From positions 1 to 64,000 of the forward strand of contig NZ_LZSO01000010.1 of NCBI RefSeq assembly GCF_001665785.1: a DNA stretch of 64,000 nucleotides. The letters run 5' to 3'. A model generated the notes under the pieces. The model ran no database searches. It was not told the origin of the DNA and saw only the letters and a list, made by a program, of their open reading frames with translations. Positions 24,844-33,604 of this stretch are shown one piece after another. The stretch is from Mycolicibacterium peregrinum (GTDB lineage Bacteria; Actinomycetota; Actinomycetes; Mycobacteriales; Mycobacteriaceae). The position numbers were made by a program, and so were the translations under genes. Each line of letters opens with the position of its first letter. Within the stretch, counting starts at the first letter, position 1.

Positions 24844-24855
24844 CAAAGCAGAAAC

Positions 24856-25734
24856 TCAGCCCTGGAAGACGCGGATCCAGTCGACCAGCATCTCGGCCGG
24901 GTAGTTGCCACCGCTCGGATCGCGGCCACCGGAGCCGCCGACGGCGATGTTGAACACCGGCACCAGGGTGTAGCCCGGGTCATTGAAAGGCCAGTCTTCC
25001 AACGAGTTTGCCGGGACCTCGAAGAAGGGGTCCATGCCGGGGGCATAGTCCTTCCAGAAGTACATGCCCTGCGGCGTCCACGACATCCGCCAGGTGTGCC
25101 ACCCACTGTCGATGGGGTGCGGGTCGGTGGCGAAGGACTCGCCGTCCAATCGGGCGTGCACGGTGGAGCCCGACGGCCAGTCGCGGTTGCCGTACCACTC
25201 GACCAGGTCGACCTCACCGCCGCGGACCGGATCGTCGTTGAGGAGCCAGAACGCGGGCCAGGCGCCGTCGGTCAGGCAGTTGAGCTTGACCCGGGCCTCC
25301 CACGTGGTACCGATGCCACCGCGCCAGTTTCCGACGACCTTGGCGCTGGCGTACTTCTCCTGGATGGTGGTGCCCGGGCCGCGCGTCGCACGGATCACCA
25401 GGTTGCCCTTGCCATCCTGGAAGGCGTGGTCGGTGTCGGTGACGTAGCGGCCCATGTTGAACGGCTTGTCCCACTCGACCGGGTTCTTGATGGTCTCGCG
25501 CTCGGGCACCAGATGCCACCACGCCGGATCGGGAGGGGACCCGGCCGGACCGTTGAACTCATCCTGGAACAGGAACGTCGGTGACGCCGCGGTAGCGGCG
25601 GGTGGGGTGGGCGCTCCGGGCGCGGCGGGACCGGGTGCGGCTGGGTCGGCGTTGGCCGTCCCGGCCGGCAGCGCTGCCGCTGCCACCCCCAGACCCATCA
25701 TGAACATCACACTGCGACGATCCATCTCAGGCAC
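24856..25734 (-). CDS. Exported glycoside hydrolase family 16 (beta-1,3-glucanase type)
   Basis: A 292-residue exported enzyme. The Tat-like leader (MDRRSVMFMMGLGVAAAALPAG) is followed by an Ala/Pro linker and a GH16 jelly-roll domain from about residue 53. The catalytic motif EVDLVEWYGN (ExDxxE, nucleophile and acid/base Glu) is intact, with WHTWRMSWTPQGMYFW and a C-terminal LVDWIRVFQG typical of the family. It resembles Rv0315 of M. tuberculosis. GTG 25734 follows a TAAGGT -10 element by six bases, suggesting a leaderless message. The physiological glucan substrate is unknown. Confidence 0.9.
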   Translation of the reverse strand: MPEMDRRSVMFMMGLGVAAAALPAGTANADPAAPGPAAPGAPTPPAATAASPTFLFQDEFNGPAGSPPDPAWWHLVPERETIKNPVEWDKPFNMGRYVTDTDHAFQDGKGNLVIRATRGPGTTIQEKYASAKVVGNWRGGIGTTWEARVKLNCLTDGAWPAFWLLNDDPVRGGEVDLVEWYGNRDWPSGSTVHARLDGESFATDPHPIDSGWHTWRMSWTPQGMYFWKDYAPGMDPFFEVPANSLEDWPFNDPGYTLVPVFNIAVGGSGGRDPSGGNYPAEMLVDWIRVFQG

Positions 25735-25812
25735 AGCAGAACCTTAACCGAACTCTTACCGAGATATTCGCCCCCTGCCCAAAGTTTCGTGGTGGCAAGC
25801 CCGTTTCCCCAG

Positions 25813-26262
25813 CTAGAGACACTGCGCGGGCGCGTCGTCCCGCACCGGAGCGTCGGCGGGCAGCGTGTAGGTGACGACGACATCGGCGTCGACGGCACCC
25901 TCGTTGTTCACCCGGTGGGGCACGCCGGCGGGAATGACGACCGCCTGGCCCGCGGTGTACTCCGCGGGCACACAGTCGATCGCGGTCTGCACCACCACGG
26001 CGCCCTCGTTGATCACCGACTGCTCCGGTCCAGGATGGGTGTGCCAACCGCTGCCGGCCCCGGGTTTGAGCACCAGCCCGTGTACATGCAGCGTGGTGGG
26101 CTGACCCGCGGTGAACACCCAGATCGGCACGGTGGTGGTGCCTTTGCCGAGATCGGTGCGTACGACGTCACCCTCGGCCGGAGTTGCTGAGGCCGGGCTG
26201 ACCGACCCCCCTGCGGCGATGACGGCCATGGCGCCCACGGCGACGGCATGAATGCGCTTCAT
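25813..26262 (-). CDS. Exported cupin-domain protein
   Basis: A 149-residue protein. ATG 26262 is chosen because GGGAGGAAAG directly precedes it and a signal peptide follows (IHAVAVGAMAVIAAGGSVSPASA). The mature part is a single cupin barrel: LVLKPGAGSGWHTHPGPEQSVINEGAVVV supplies the H-x-H and Glu of motif 1, and GQAVVIPAGVPHRVNNEG is motif 2 with its His. A metal ion is therefore likely. The ligand or reaction is unknown. It lies 78 bp upstream of GH16 in the same direction and may be cotranscribed. Confidence 0.82.
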   Translation of the reverse strand: MKRIHAVAVGAMAVIAAGGSVSPASATPAEGDVVRTDLGKGTTTVPIWVFTAGQPTTLHVHGLVLKPGAGSGWHTHPGPEQSVINEGAVVVQTAIDCVPAEYTAGQAVVIPAGVPHRVNNEGAVDADVVVTYTLPADAPVRDDAPAQCL

Positions 26263-26448
26263 CTTTCCTCCCGGGTTTTGACCGAGAAGGTACAGCCGAA
26301 CCACGCGGCCGGCAGCGTATTGCCCAACGCCGCCGTCAGCCGTTGCCTGAGGCCGGCCCCTTCCTGCCCACATGGCGCGGAACGTTGCGCCGCCGTCGGC
26401 TCATTGTATTGCCAATGCGCGCAACACTTTTCGAACCCAGCAACACCA

Positions 26449-28299
26449 TCAGGGGTAGGGCTGGAACGGATTCTGCGGCTGCTGCTGGTAGGGGTACTGC
26501 GGCTGATACGGGTACTGGGGTTGCTGCGTCTCGCCACGGTTCGGCACCTGGATCGGAATGGGCACCGGGACGAACGGGACGGTGACATACGTCGTCGTCA
26601 TCGGGTTCGTCGTCGTGGTGGTCGTGGTCGGTGTCGTCGTAGTGGTGGTGGTCGGCGGCGTCGTGGTGGTCGTCGTCGTGGTCGTGGTGGTCGTGACCGG
26701 AGGAGGCGTCGTCGTCTGCGTGACGACGTGCGTTTCCGTCACGGGCGGTGGCGGCGGTGGGGGCGCCTGGGTGACGGTAACCGGCGGCGGCGCGGGTGCC
26801 TGGGTAACTGGCTCGGGAGCCGGTGGCGGCTCGGCAGGCGGCGGAGGAGCGACCGGACTCGGCGCCACCTCCTGCGGAGGCAACGGCTTGGGCTCGGGTG
26901 GCTTGACCTCCGAACTCGGCGCGGTACCCGTCGCACTGGTCAACGCATATGTCACACCGCCGATGGCGACCAGGACCAGCGCTGCGGCCACCGCGAAAAC
27001 CGTCAGCGGCAACCGCTCCCACCCACCACGCGGCTGCTCGATGGGACCCGTCGGCGGAACGTACTGCACCGCCGGACGCGCCGCGGTCTCGCTGCCGTAG
27101 GACTCCACCAGATCAGGGCCGGTGTACGGCACCACGTCGTCGCCCGCGTCGTCCTCGGACCAGGCCAGCGCCCGGAACGTGGACGATGCCTCAGAACCTC
27201 CTGCACCGGCAGGCATTTCGGCCAGCGGGGGCACTGCGGCAACCCCAAGGGTGGGAGCCACGCCCGTCTGCGCCTCGGCGTCTGCGGAGTAGGCAGCGGA
27301 CAACGCGGCACCGATCGCGGCATCAAGCGCCGGCTGCGGCGTGGTCACCACCAGCGCCTGCGAATGTTGCGAAAGCTGTTGGGTGACAAGCGGAATACTG
27401 GCGCCGCCACCGATGGTCACCACTGCAGACACAGCCGGCCAGCTGATCCCGTTGCGCTCCAACGCCTTTTCCAGCGCATCCAACGCACCGGCGAGCGGCG
27501 CCTGCATCAACCCCTCGAGTTCGGTGCGGGTCACCCGCACCGTGGCCGAATATCCGGGCAGCTCGACCACCAGGTCGGTGGCAGTCTCTGCCGACAGCCG
27601 TTCTTTGGCCTGACGGCACTCCTCGCGCAGCCGGGCCAGAGAGCCGACCGCCGCGGTGCCGGCCGGATCGATACCGCCGGCCTGGGCGACACCGTCGAGC
27701 ACATGAGTGAGCAGCGCCTGATCGATCTGATCGCCCGAGAAATCGGGATAGCGGGTGGTCTCGTCGATCGGCTCGAAGGCCGCCGCGGCGTCAGCCAGCG
27801 TGATGCTGGTACCGCCGCCGCCGAAATCCAGCAGGGCCACCACGCCGTTGGACGGCAGGCCCGGATTTGCGCGCAGCGCCGTGAGCGAGGCGATGGCATC
27901 GGGGATGAGCCGGGCGGGCCGACCGTCACGCGACAGGCTGGGGTTGTGCCGCAGCGCGTTGCGCAGGGCCCGCAAGGTGGGCGCACCCCAGTGCGCGGGC
28001 ACTGCGATCGCGAGCTGGCCGGAGGGTCCGCCGACCAGCTCGACCATCGCATCGAGAGCCTCGACCAACAGGGTGTCGGCGGGATAGGACGCACCGTCGG
28101 GCGCCACCAGCGGAACCGGGTCGCCGACCCGCTCGACGAATCCGCCGAGCGTGACACCGGGACCGGATTCGGGCACGCCGACCTGCGGCGTCCGGTCGGT
28201 CGACAAGGTCAACACCGAACGCCGGCTGACAGGTTGATTGCCGACACGCGCCGCAACCAAGTTGGTGGTCCCGATCGACAACCCCAACGGGCCGCTCAT
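26449..28299 (-). CDS. Hsp70/actin-fold membrane protein with Pro/Thr-rich tail
   Basis: A 616-residue protein. ATG 28299 (MSGPLGLSIGTTNLVAAR) is chosen because it begins the ATP-binding fold; the longer ORF adds unrelated residues. The N-terminal 380 residues resemble the DnaK ATPase domain (LLDFGGGGTSITL, VVTIGGGASIPLV, AIAVPAHWG), but there is no substrate-binding domain. One transmembrane helix follows near 448-470 (LPLTVFAVAAALVLVAIGGV). The C-terminal 150 residues are Pro-rich and then almost pure Thr, ending in Tyr/Gln/Pro repeats. It matches the Rv0312 type. Function unknown; an ATP-dependent envelope role is a guess. Confidence 0.88.
   Translation of the reverse strand: MSGPLGLSIGTTNLVAARVGNQPVSRRSVLTLSTDRTPQVGVPESGPGVTLGGFVERVGDPVPLVAPDGASYPADTLLVEALDAMVELVGGPSGQLAIAVPAHWGAPTLRALRNALRHNPSLSRDGRPARLIPDAIASLTALRANPGLPSNGVVALLDFGGGGTSITLADAAAAFEPIDETTRYPDFSGDQIDQALLTHVLDGVAQAGGIDPAGTAAVGSLARLREECRQAKERLSAETATDLVVELPGYSATVRVTRTELEGLMQAPLAGALDALEKALERNGISWPAVSAVVTIGGGASIPLVTQQLSQHSQALVVTTPQPALDAAIGAALSAAYSADAEAQTGVAPTLGVAAVPPLAEMPAGAGGSEASSTFRALAWSEDDAGDDVVPYTGPDLVESYGSETAARPAVQYVPPTGPIEQPRGGWERLPLTVFAVAAALVLVAIGGVTYALTSATGTAPSSEVKPPEPKPLPPQEVAPSPVAPPPPAEPPPAPEPVTQAPAPPPVTVTQAPPPPPPPVTETHVVTQTTTPPPVTTTTTTTTTTTTPPTTTTTTTPTTTTTTTNPMTTTYVTVPFVPVPIPIQVPNRGETQQPQYPYQPQYPYQQQPQNPFQPYP
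26588..26705 (-). repeat. Low-complexity Thr-codon tract
   Basis: A tract of repeated ACC/ACG/ACA codons (GGT/CGT/TGT on the plus strand) encoding nearly continuous threonine in the tail of the Hsp70-like protein. It is in frame and compositionally driven, and is prone to slippage, so its length may vary between strains. Confidence 0.6.
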
Positions 28300-28714
28300 A
28301 ACGCACGCCACGATAGCCGCAGTGCAGCCCGGGAGCCCCTCGACACTCCGCAGTGGCCCGGCCAAGCCCGTTCCGCCGGTGCGGTTTTGACTGGTTCAGC
28401 AACGCTCATGCGACACACAGGAACATAGATGGTCACTGCAGACGGCGGCCACACAGGCCAGCTGGCAACAATTCTCCAGACGGCTGTGACGAGTGTGCAC
28501 CTTCTCGAGCCGGACATCGAGTGCCCGTCGCGAAAACCTGCACACTCGCCACAGTGGCCGGGAGGGACTGCACCCGACAGAGTCCCCACCGACGAATCGG
28601 CCGCACTTTTCAGCCACACGCCCAAAGCTGTTTCGCTTCAACACTTTTACCATCACCCAGGAGCGCCCCCTCAACGTACGTTTGAGTTCCCCACCTGCGG
28701 GTACAGCCATATCC
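28300..28714. other. Divergent intergenic region
   Basis: The 415 bases between the Hsp70-like gene (minus) and the Rieske-FAD gene (plus) hold the two divergent promoters. I see no credible gene. A widely spaced inverted repeat, GAGTGTGCA (28491-28499) and TGCACACTC (28539-28547), is the only clear symmetry. Open frames run through from the plus side but lack a ribosome binding site and family similarity. Confidence 0.4.
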
Positions 28715-30223
28715 GTGACGTCACTCTGGCTTGCCGACCGCCCCGAGCACCGCATCGTGCCCACTCTCGACGAGGAATCCGCGCGGAGTGCGGACGTCGT
28801 CGTGGTCGGCGCCGGGATCACCGGCCTGGTCACCGCCGTCCTATTGGCACGGGCCGGGCGGGATGTGCTGGTCCTGGAGGGGCGCACCGCGGGTGCCGGC
28901 GCGACCGGCAACACCACCGCGAAGATCAGCCTGCTGCAAGGCACCCGGATGACCGACATCGTGGGCAAGCATTCGCCCGAGGTGGCCCGGCAGTACGCCC
29001 AGGGCAACCTCGAAGGCCAGCAGTGGCTGATCGATTACTGCGAGCAGCGGCAGATCGGCCTGCAGCACGCGGATGCCTACACCTACGGGCAGTCACCCCG
29101 CGGGGTGGCAAAGGCCAAGGCAGAGCTGAAGGCCTGCCAGACCGCGGGCCTGGATGTCGAATGGGTCGACGACGCCGACGTGCCCTTTCCGTTCCACGGC
29201 GGCGTCCGGTTGTCCGATCAGGCGCAGTTCGATCCCATGCCGTTCCTGGACAGCCTGACCGCCGAACTCCACGAACGCGAAGGACGATTGGTCGAGGGCG
29301 CCAGGGTGCAACACGTAAGCCATGGGGGTGGGGCCCGCCTCAAACTGCGGGTACGGACGAATACCGGCACCGAACTCGACGTGCTCGCCAATCGCTGCGT
29401 ACTGGCTACCGGCGTCCCGATTCTGGACCGCGGCGGATTCTTCGCGCGACTGACTCCCCACCGCTCCTACTGCATGGCGTTCCAGGTACCGGGCAACATC
29501 ACCCGCGGCATGTTCATCTCGACCGATTCCCCCACCCGCTCAATACGTTCGGCGCCGACTGCCGACGGAGAGCGGCTCATCGTCGGCGGCGGCGGCCACC
29601 CAGTCGGACGCGGCAGCGCCCCCGCTGCAGCCACCGCCGAGCTGGCGTCGTGGGCCAAGCAGCACTGGCCCGGGTCCCTCCAGACCCACTTCTGGTCGGC
29701 GCAGGACTATTCACCCATCGACGCCCTTCCTTATGTCGGCCCGATCCTGCCGGGGAACGAAAAAATCTTGGTGGCAACGGGTTTCGACAAATGGGGCATG
29801 ACCAACGGGGTGGCCGCCGCGCTCGCGCTGACGGGCCGCATCCTGGGCGGCCGGATGGACTGGGCCCAGGCCTTCGCAAGCTGGAGCCCGCACGAGCTGT
29901 CCGGCATCGCCACCGCGGTGCAGGCCAATCTGACCGTCGGACTGAATATGGCCAAGGGCTGGATCGCTCCGGTCACCCGCATCGGTAAGCCCGCCACCGA
30001 GGACTGCGGCGTAGTGAGCGGGCCTCCGTGGCACCTGGAAGCACGCAGCATCGTCGACGGAGTCGAGCGCACCGTATCGCCCGTGTGCCCCCACCTGGGC
30101 GGCATCGTGAATTGGAACGACGCCGACAAGTCCTGGGACTGCCCACTGCACGGGTCCCGCTTTGCGCCGGACGGCACCCTGATCGAGGGACCGGCCACCC
30201 GCGACCTCACGCGTTCGGCATAG
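28715..30223 (+). CDS. FAD-dependent oxidoreductase with C-terminal Rieske domain
   Basis: A 502-residue flavoprotein. GTG 28715 (VTSLWLADRP) is chosen because DAO-family homologues begin in this way; upstream in-frame residues look non-coding. The FAD-binding motif is DVVVVGAGITGLVTAVLLARAG (GxGxxG) near residue 26, and YVGPILPG with FDKWGMTNGVAAAL belongs to the FAD-capping segment. The C-terminal 80 residues carry a Rieske [2Fe-2S] site: CPHLGG then CPLHGSRF, with both Cys-His pairs present. Electron transfer between the cluster and FAD is expected; the substrate is unknown. Confidence 0.9.
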   Translation: MTSLWLADRPEHRIVPTLDEESARSADVVVVGAGITGLVTAVLLARAGRDVLVLEGRTAGAGATGNTTAKISLLQGTRMTDIVGKHSPEVARQYAQGNLEGQQWLIDYCEQRQIGLQHADAYTYGQSPRGVAKAKAELKACQTAGLDVEWVDDADVPFPFHGGVRLSDQAQFDPMPFLDSLTAELHEREGRLVEGARVQHVSHGGGARLKLRVRTNTGTELDVLANRCVLATGVPILDRGGFFARLTPHRSYCMAFQVPGNITRGMFISTDSPTRSIRSAPTADGERLIVGGGGHPVGRGSAPAAATAELASWAKQHWPGSLQTHFWSAQDYSPIDALPYVGPILPGNEKILVATGFDKWGMTNGVAAALALTGRILGGRMDWAQAFASWSPHELSGIATAVQANLTVGLNMAKGWIAPVTRIGKPATEDCGVVSGPPWHLEARSIVDGVERTVSPVCPHLGGIVNWNDADKSWDCPLHGSRFAPDGTLIEGPATRDLTRSA

Positions 30224-30253
30224 CCTCACACTCGCTGTGGCCGGTGTGCTCCA

Positions 30254-30721
30254 ATGTCGGGCATGGGTGACATCGACGACATCAAGCAAGTCAAGTACCG
30301 GTACCTGCGTGCGCTCGACACCAAGCACTGGGACGAGTTCGCCGACACCCTCACCGAGGACGTCGCGGGCGACTACGGACAGTCCATGGGCAAGACGCTG
30401 CACTTCACCGAGCGCGACTCGCTGGTGGAGTACATGAAGGCCTCGCTGGGTCCCGAGGTCATCACCGAACATCGCGTCGCGCACCCCGAGATCGAGGTCA
30501 ACGGCGACGACGCCACCGCCACCTGGTATCTCCAGGACCGCGTGATCGTCCCCAGCATGAACTTCATGCTGTTCGGCTCGGCGTTCTACCACGACACCTA
30601 CCGCCGCACCGCCGACGGCTGGAAGATCAGCAGCACCGGCTACGACCGCACCTACGACGCCACCCTCTCGCTGGAGGGGCTCAACTTCAAGCTCGAACCC
30701 GGTGCCGCCCTCAATCTTTGA
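30254..30721 (+). CDS. NTF2/SnoaL-like protein
   Basis: A 155-residue alpha+beta-cone protein. The pattern IKQVKYRYLRALDTKHWDEFADTLTEDVAGDYG at the start, HPEIEVNGDDATATWYLQD in the middle and FYHDTYRRTADGWKISSTGY at the end is typical of SnoaL-like/bile-acid-dehydratase-like proteins. Such proteins are hydratases, isomerases or binding proteins; the role here is unknown. It matches the Rv0310c position and type. ATG 30254 or 30263 may be the start. It lies 30 bp after the Rieske gene in the same direction. Confidence 0.82.
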   Translation: MSGMGDIDDIKQVKYRYLRALDTKHWDEFADTLTEDVAGDYGQSMGKTLHFTERDSLVEYMKASLGPEVITEHRVAHPEIEVNGDDATATWYLQDRVIVPSMNFMLFGSAFYHDTYRRTADGWKISSTGYDRTYDATLSLEGLNFKLEPGAALNL

Positions 30722-30722
30722 G

Positions 30723-31376
30723 CTATTGCGCGACGGCGATCACGGCGCCCGGCCGTAGCCACTGCATGATCTTGACGAGCATGGCGTCGTCGATCGCCAC
30801 GCAACCGGCGGTCGGCCCGCCATCGGTGGTATGCACGAAGAACGCGCCACCGTTACCAGGCACCCGTGCCTTGTTGACGCCCATCACGATGGCGTGTTTG
30901 TAGGCGGTGATGTCGAGGTTCTCGGTGCCGCTGGCCGGGTCGGTGTTGAACGGGCACTGCGCCTTCTTGCACACCTGCATGGTGTTGTAGGTCGGGCTCT
31001 TCATGTCCCCGTCCCACCAGTGATCGGGTGTCACCTGGACGTACTGCAGCCCGCCACCGGGATTGGGGGCGGTACCGAACGCGAAATCGAGGGTGAAGAC
31101 GCCCATGGGCGTCTTCATCTCCCCGTCATGGGTCTGCGGGGCCATGCCATTGGAGCCGATGTTGGCCGCAATCCCGGCGGCCACCGGTTGCCAGCCGGCC
31201 GGCCCGCGTTGCCAGACGTCCATCTTCGCCTTCGAACCACCTACTCCGACAACGGAAATCACCTGGGTGGCGTTGCCCACCGATGGGGCGAACCAGGGCG
31301 GGTCGACGGCGCCGGCCGTGGGCGCGCATGCCAGAGCCAACACCCCGGCACACAGCATGGCGAGCAGTCGGCGCAT
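30723..31376 (-). CDS. Exported L,D-transpeptidase (YkuD)-like protein
   Basis: A 217-residue exported protein with signal peptide MRRLLAMLCAGVLALACAP (a lipobox-like LACAP may lipidate it). The YkuD-type domain has KTPMGVFTLDFAFG and the active-site stretch FFVHTTDGGPTAGCVAID, where His and Cys form the catalytic pair (HxxxxxxTxGC). Such enzymes crosslink peptidoglycan by 3-3 bonds or attach proteins. It resembles Rv0309. The gene is convergent with the NTF2-like gene, with a one-base gap between the stops, and divergent from the PAP2-DAGK gene. Confidence 0.85.
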   Translation of the reverse strand: MRRLLAMLCAGVLALACAPTAGAVDPPWFAPSVGNATQVISVVGVGGSKAKMDVWQRGPAGWQPVAAGIAANIGSNGMAPQTHDGEMKTPMGVFTLDFAFGTAPNPGGGLQYVQVTPDHWWDGDMKSPTYNTMQVCKKAQCPFNTDPASGTENLDITAYKHAIVMGVNKARVPGNGGAFFVHTTDGGPTAGCVAIDDAMLVKIMQWLRPGAVIAVAQ

Positions 31377-31454
31377 CCGTCCATCGTCGTCGCTGCCCCT
31401 CTCGGCCCGGTAAAGCTTGGAGCACGATCCGGTCGCGACAGATACGTTGGCGGG

Positions 31455-32918
31455 ATGGACGTGCGCGCGATCGGCAAAGGACTGGGCACCTTGGACCGTG
31501 AGGTCTTCGAGGCGGTGGCCGAGTCACCGAGCCCCCTACTGGATTCCGTGATGCCCGGCTTGACCAGGGCCGCAGACCACTCCAAGCTGTGGTTTGCCAT
31601 CGCGGCCGCCATGGGGGCGCTGGGCGGCACATCGCTGCGGCGCGGCGCCGCGCGCGGAGTGGCCAGTCTGGCCGTGACCAGCCTGGTGACCAACCAGGTG
31701 GCCAAAAGGATCTGGCGGCGACCCCGCCCCGACCGCAGCCTGATCCCGCTGGCCCGACGGACCCGACGTGTGCCCACCTCGCATTCCCTGCCGTCAGGAC
31801 ACTCCGCGAGCGCCGCGGCCTTCGCGGTGGCCGTAGGCCTGGAATCCCCCGCCGCCGGCCTGCCGCTGGCGCTGCTGGCCGGTCTGGTCGGCCTGTCCCG
31901 GGTGGCCACCGGTGCGCACTATCCCGGCGACGTCTTCGCCGGGTTCGGCATCGGCGCCGCCATCGCGGTCGTCGGCGCCCGCATCGTCCCGACCATCCCG
32001 GCCGCCACCCTGCCCCGCTCCGAACCGCTGCGATATCGCACCGAGCCCCGACCGGACGGGGCCGGCGTGGCACTGGTGATCAACCCGGCCTCCGGCGACG
32101 GAACGGGCGCACGGATCGTCGACGATGTGCGTAAAGCCCTGCCGCGTACCGAGATCGTCGAACTCGGTGACGACGATGACATCGAGACGGTGTTACGCGA
32201 GACCGCGGCCCGCGTCGACGTGCTGGCGGTGGGCGGCGGCGACGGCACAGTGGCGTGCGCGGCGGGCATCGCCGTCGAGGCCGGGGTCCCGCTCGCGGTG
32301 TTCCCCGGCGGGACGTTCAACCACTTCGCCAAGGACATCGGTTGCGACACAGTGGCCCGCACCGTGGCGGCGATCAAGGAGGGCGCCGCGGCCTACGTCG
32401 ACCTGGTGTGCCTCAACGAGGAACGCATGGTGATCAACACCGCCAGCATCGGCGCCTACCCGAACTACGTGCGGATGCGCGAGAAGCTCGAACACCGGAT
32501 GGGCAAGCGATTGGCCGGGATGTACGCGCTGTATCTGACGCTGCGCCGGGAAGCTCCGGTGCGGATCAGCTACGACGACAAAACCCTTGAGACGGAACTG
32601 TTCTTCCTCGGCAATTCGACGTACTTCCCGTCCGGATTCGCTCCGTCACAGCGGCCGCGTCTCGACGACGGTCTGATCGACGTGCGGATCCTGGAGACCG
32701 GACGGCGGTTCAGCCGGCTGCGCATCGCGACGGCCGTGGCGTTGGGCCGGCTCGAACGCAGCCCGCTCTATCACGAGCTTCAGGTGCCGGAGTTCCGGTT
32801 CGTGGCGGTCGACGGGCCCACCACAGTGGCCCACGACGGCGAGGTGGGTGAGGCGCTCAGCGAGGCCAGCTTCACCGTGCGGTACCGGGCGCTACCGGTG
32901 TTCCGCCCACTGCCGTGA
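31455..32918 (+). CDS. PAP2 phosphatase fused to diacylglycerol/lipid kinase
   Basis: A 487-residue two-domain lipid enzyme. Residues about 1-185 form a membrane PAP2 phosphatase with all three motifs: KRIWRRPRPDRSL, PSGHSASAA and SRVATGAHYPGDV. Residues about 200-487 form a DAGK/YegS kinase: VALVINPASGDGTG, VLAVGGGDGTVACAA (GGDGT nucleotide site) and FPGGTFNHFAKD. A bacterial enzyme joining lipid phosphate removal and phosphorylation suggests phospholipid or polyprenol recycling. ATG 31455 follows a TACGTT -10 by six bases, suggesting a leaderless message. The 3' end overlaps the next convergent gene by 47 bp. Confidence 0.92.
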   Translation: MDVRAIGKGLGTLDREVFEAVAESPSPLLDSVMPGLTRAADHSKLWFAIAAAMGALGGTSLRRGAARGVASLAVTSLVTNQVAKRIWRRPRPDRSLIPLARRTRRVPTSHSLPSGHSASAAAFAVAVGLESPAAGLPLALLAGLVGLSRVATGAHYPGDVFAGFGIGAAIAVVGARIVPTIPAATLPRSEPLRYRTEPRPDGAGVALVINPASGDGTGARIVDDVRKALPRTEIVELGDDDDIETVLRETAARVDVLAVGGGDGTVACAAGIAVEAGVPLAVFPGGTFNHFAKDIGCDTVARTVAAIKEGAAAYVDLVCLNEERMVINTASIGAYPNYVRMREKLEHRMGKRLAGMYALYLTLRREAPVRISYDDKTLETELFFLGNSTYFPSGFAPSQRPRLDDGLIDVRILETGRRFSRLRIATAVALGRLERSPLYHELQVPEFRFVAVDGPTTVAHDGEVGEALSEASFTVRYRALPVFRPLP

Positions 32919-33570
32919 CCGTCGACGGATACGGCGGGTACACGAGGAACACCACCACGAACCAGACGTAGCCCAACGCCCAGCCCGCCACCACATCCGA
33001 GGGATGGTGGACGTTGAGCACCACCCGGCCCACGCCGATCGCGACGATGACGAGCACGCCGGCGGCCACCCACCACGCCCGCAGGTTGGGGCGCAGTGCC
33101 GGCCACGCCAGGGCCAAGAGAGCCAGTACCGAGACCATCACACCCAGCGCGTGCCCGGACGGGAACGAGGTGGACAGGGCGTGCACCAGCGCGGTGGACG
33201 GGCGCGGCCGGTCGACCAGGAACTTGGCCACCTCGGTGATCACGGCGCTGAGCTCGATGGTCAACACCAGGTACCACGCGATGCGCTGCCGGCGACGCAC
33301 CAGCGCGACGACGATCAGCACCAAAGCCAGCAACCGGAAAGCGAACGGCCCGAGCACGGTGCAGAACACGTCCCACGCGGTCACCCAGCCCGGGTGCGCC
33401 GAGCCGTACTGGTACGGACCTGCCAAGCCCGCGGCGTCGACATCGGCCAGCCAGGCCCACTGCATCGCGTACCCGATCCACAGCGCCACGTACAGCACGG
33501 CGGCCAGGGCCGCGGTCACGATCAACCATCTGGCACGGGTTCCCACCAGATAATCTCTACCAGCTCCCAT
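32872..33570 (-). CDS. PAP2-superfamily membrane phosphatase
   Basis: A 232-residue membrane phosphatase from ATG 33570 (MGAGRDYLVG). The three PAP2 motifs are KFLVDRPRPST (motif 1), STSFPSGHALGVM (motif 2 with catalytic-pair His) and VGRVVLNVHHPSDVVAGW (motif 3). About six transmembrane helices are seen. It probably acts on undecaprenyl or diacylglycerol pyrophosphate at the outer face. It lies tail-to-tail with the PAP2-DAGK fusion and overlaps it by 47 bp, an unusual pairing of two PAP2 genes on opposite strands. Confidence 0.9.
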   Translation of the reverse strand: MGAGRDYLVGTRARWLIVTAALAAVLYVALWIGYAMQWAWLADVDAAGLAGPYQYGSAHPGWVTAWDVFCTVLGPFAFRLLALVLIVVALVRRRQRIAWYLVLTIELSAVITEVAKFLVDRPRPSTALVHALSTSFPSGHALGVMVSVLALLALAWPALRPNLRAWWVAAGVLVIVAIGVGRVVLNVHHPSDVVAGWALGYVWFVVVFLVYPPYPSTVTAVGGTPVAPGTAR

Positions 33571-33604
33571 CGATTTGCCATGTTTGCGCGCTACCGTCGA
33601 AGGC

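Noticed and set aside
26588..26705. Possible tandem-repeat or CRISPR-like array
   Set aside because: The repeats are Thr codons in frame within a protein tail, with no spacer structure.
26248..28428. 726-codon plus-strand ORF opposite the Hsp70-like gene
   Set aside because: Arg/Gly-rich translation of the complementary Pro/Thr codon tract; no start signal or family resemblance.
28429..29988. 519-codon plus-strand ORF overlapping the Rieske-FAD gene
   Set aside because: Different frame from the clear FAD-Rieske protein; Arg-rich and without motifs.
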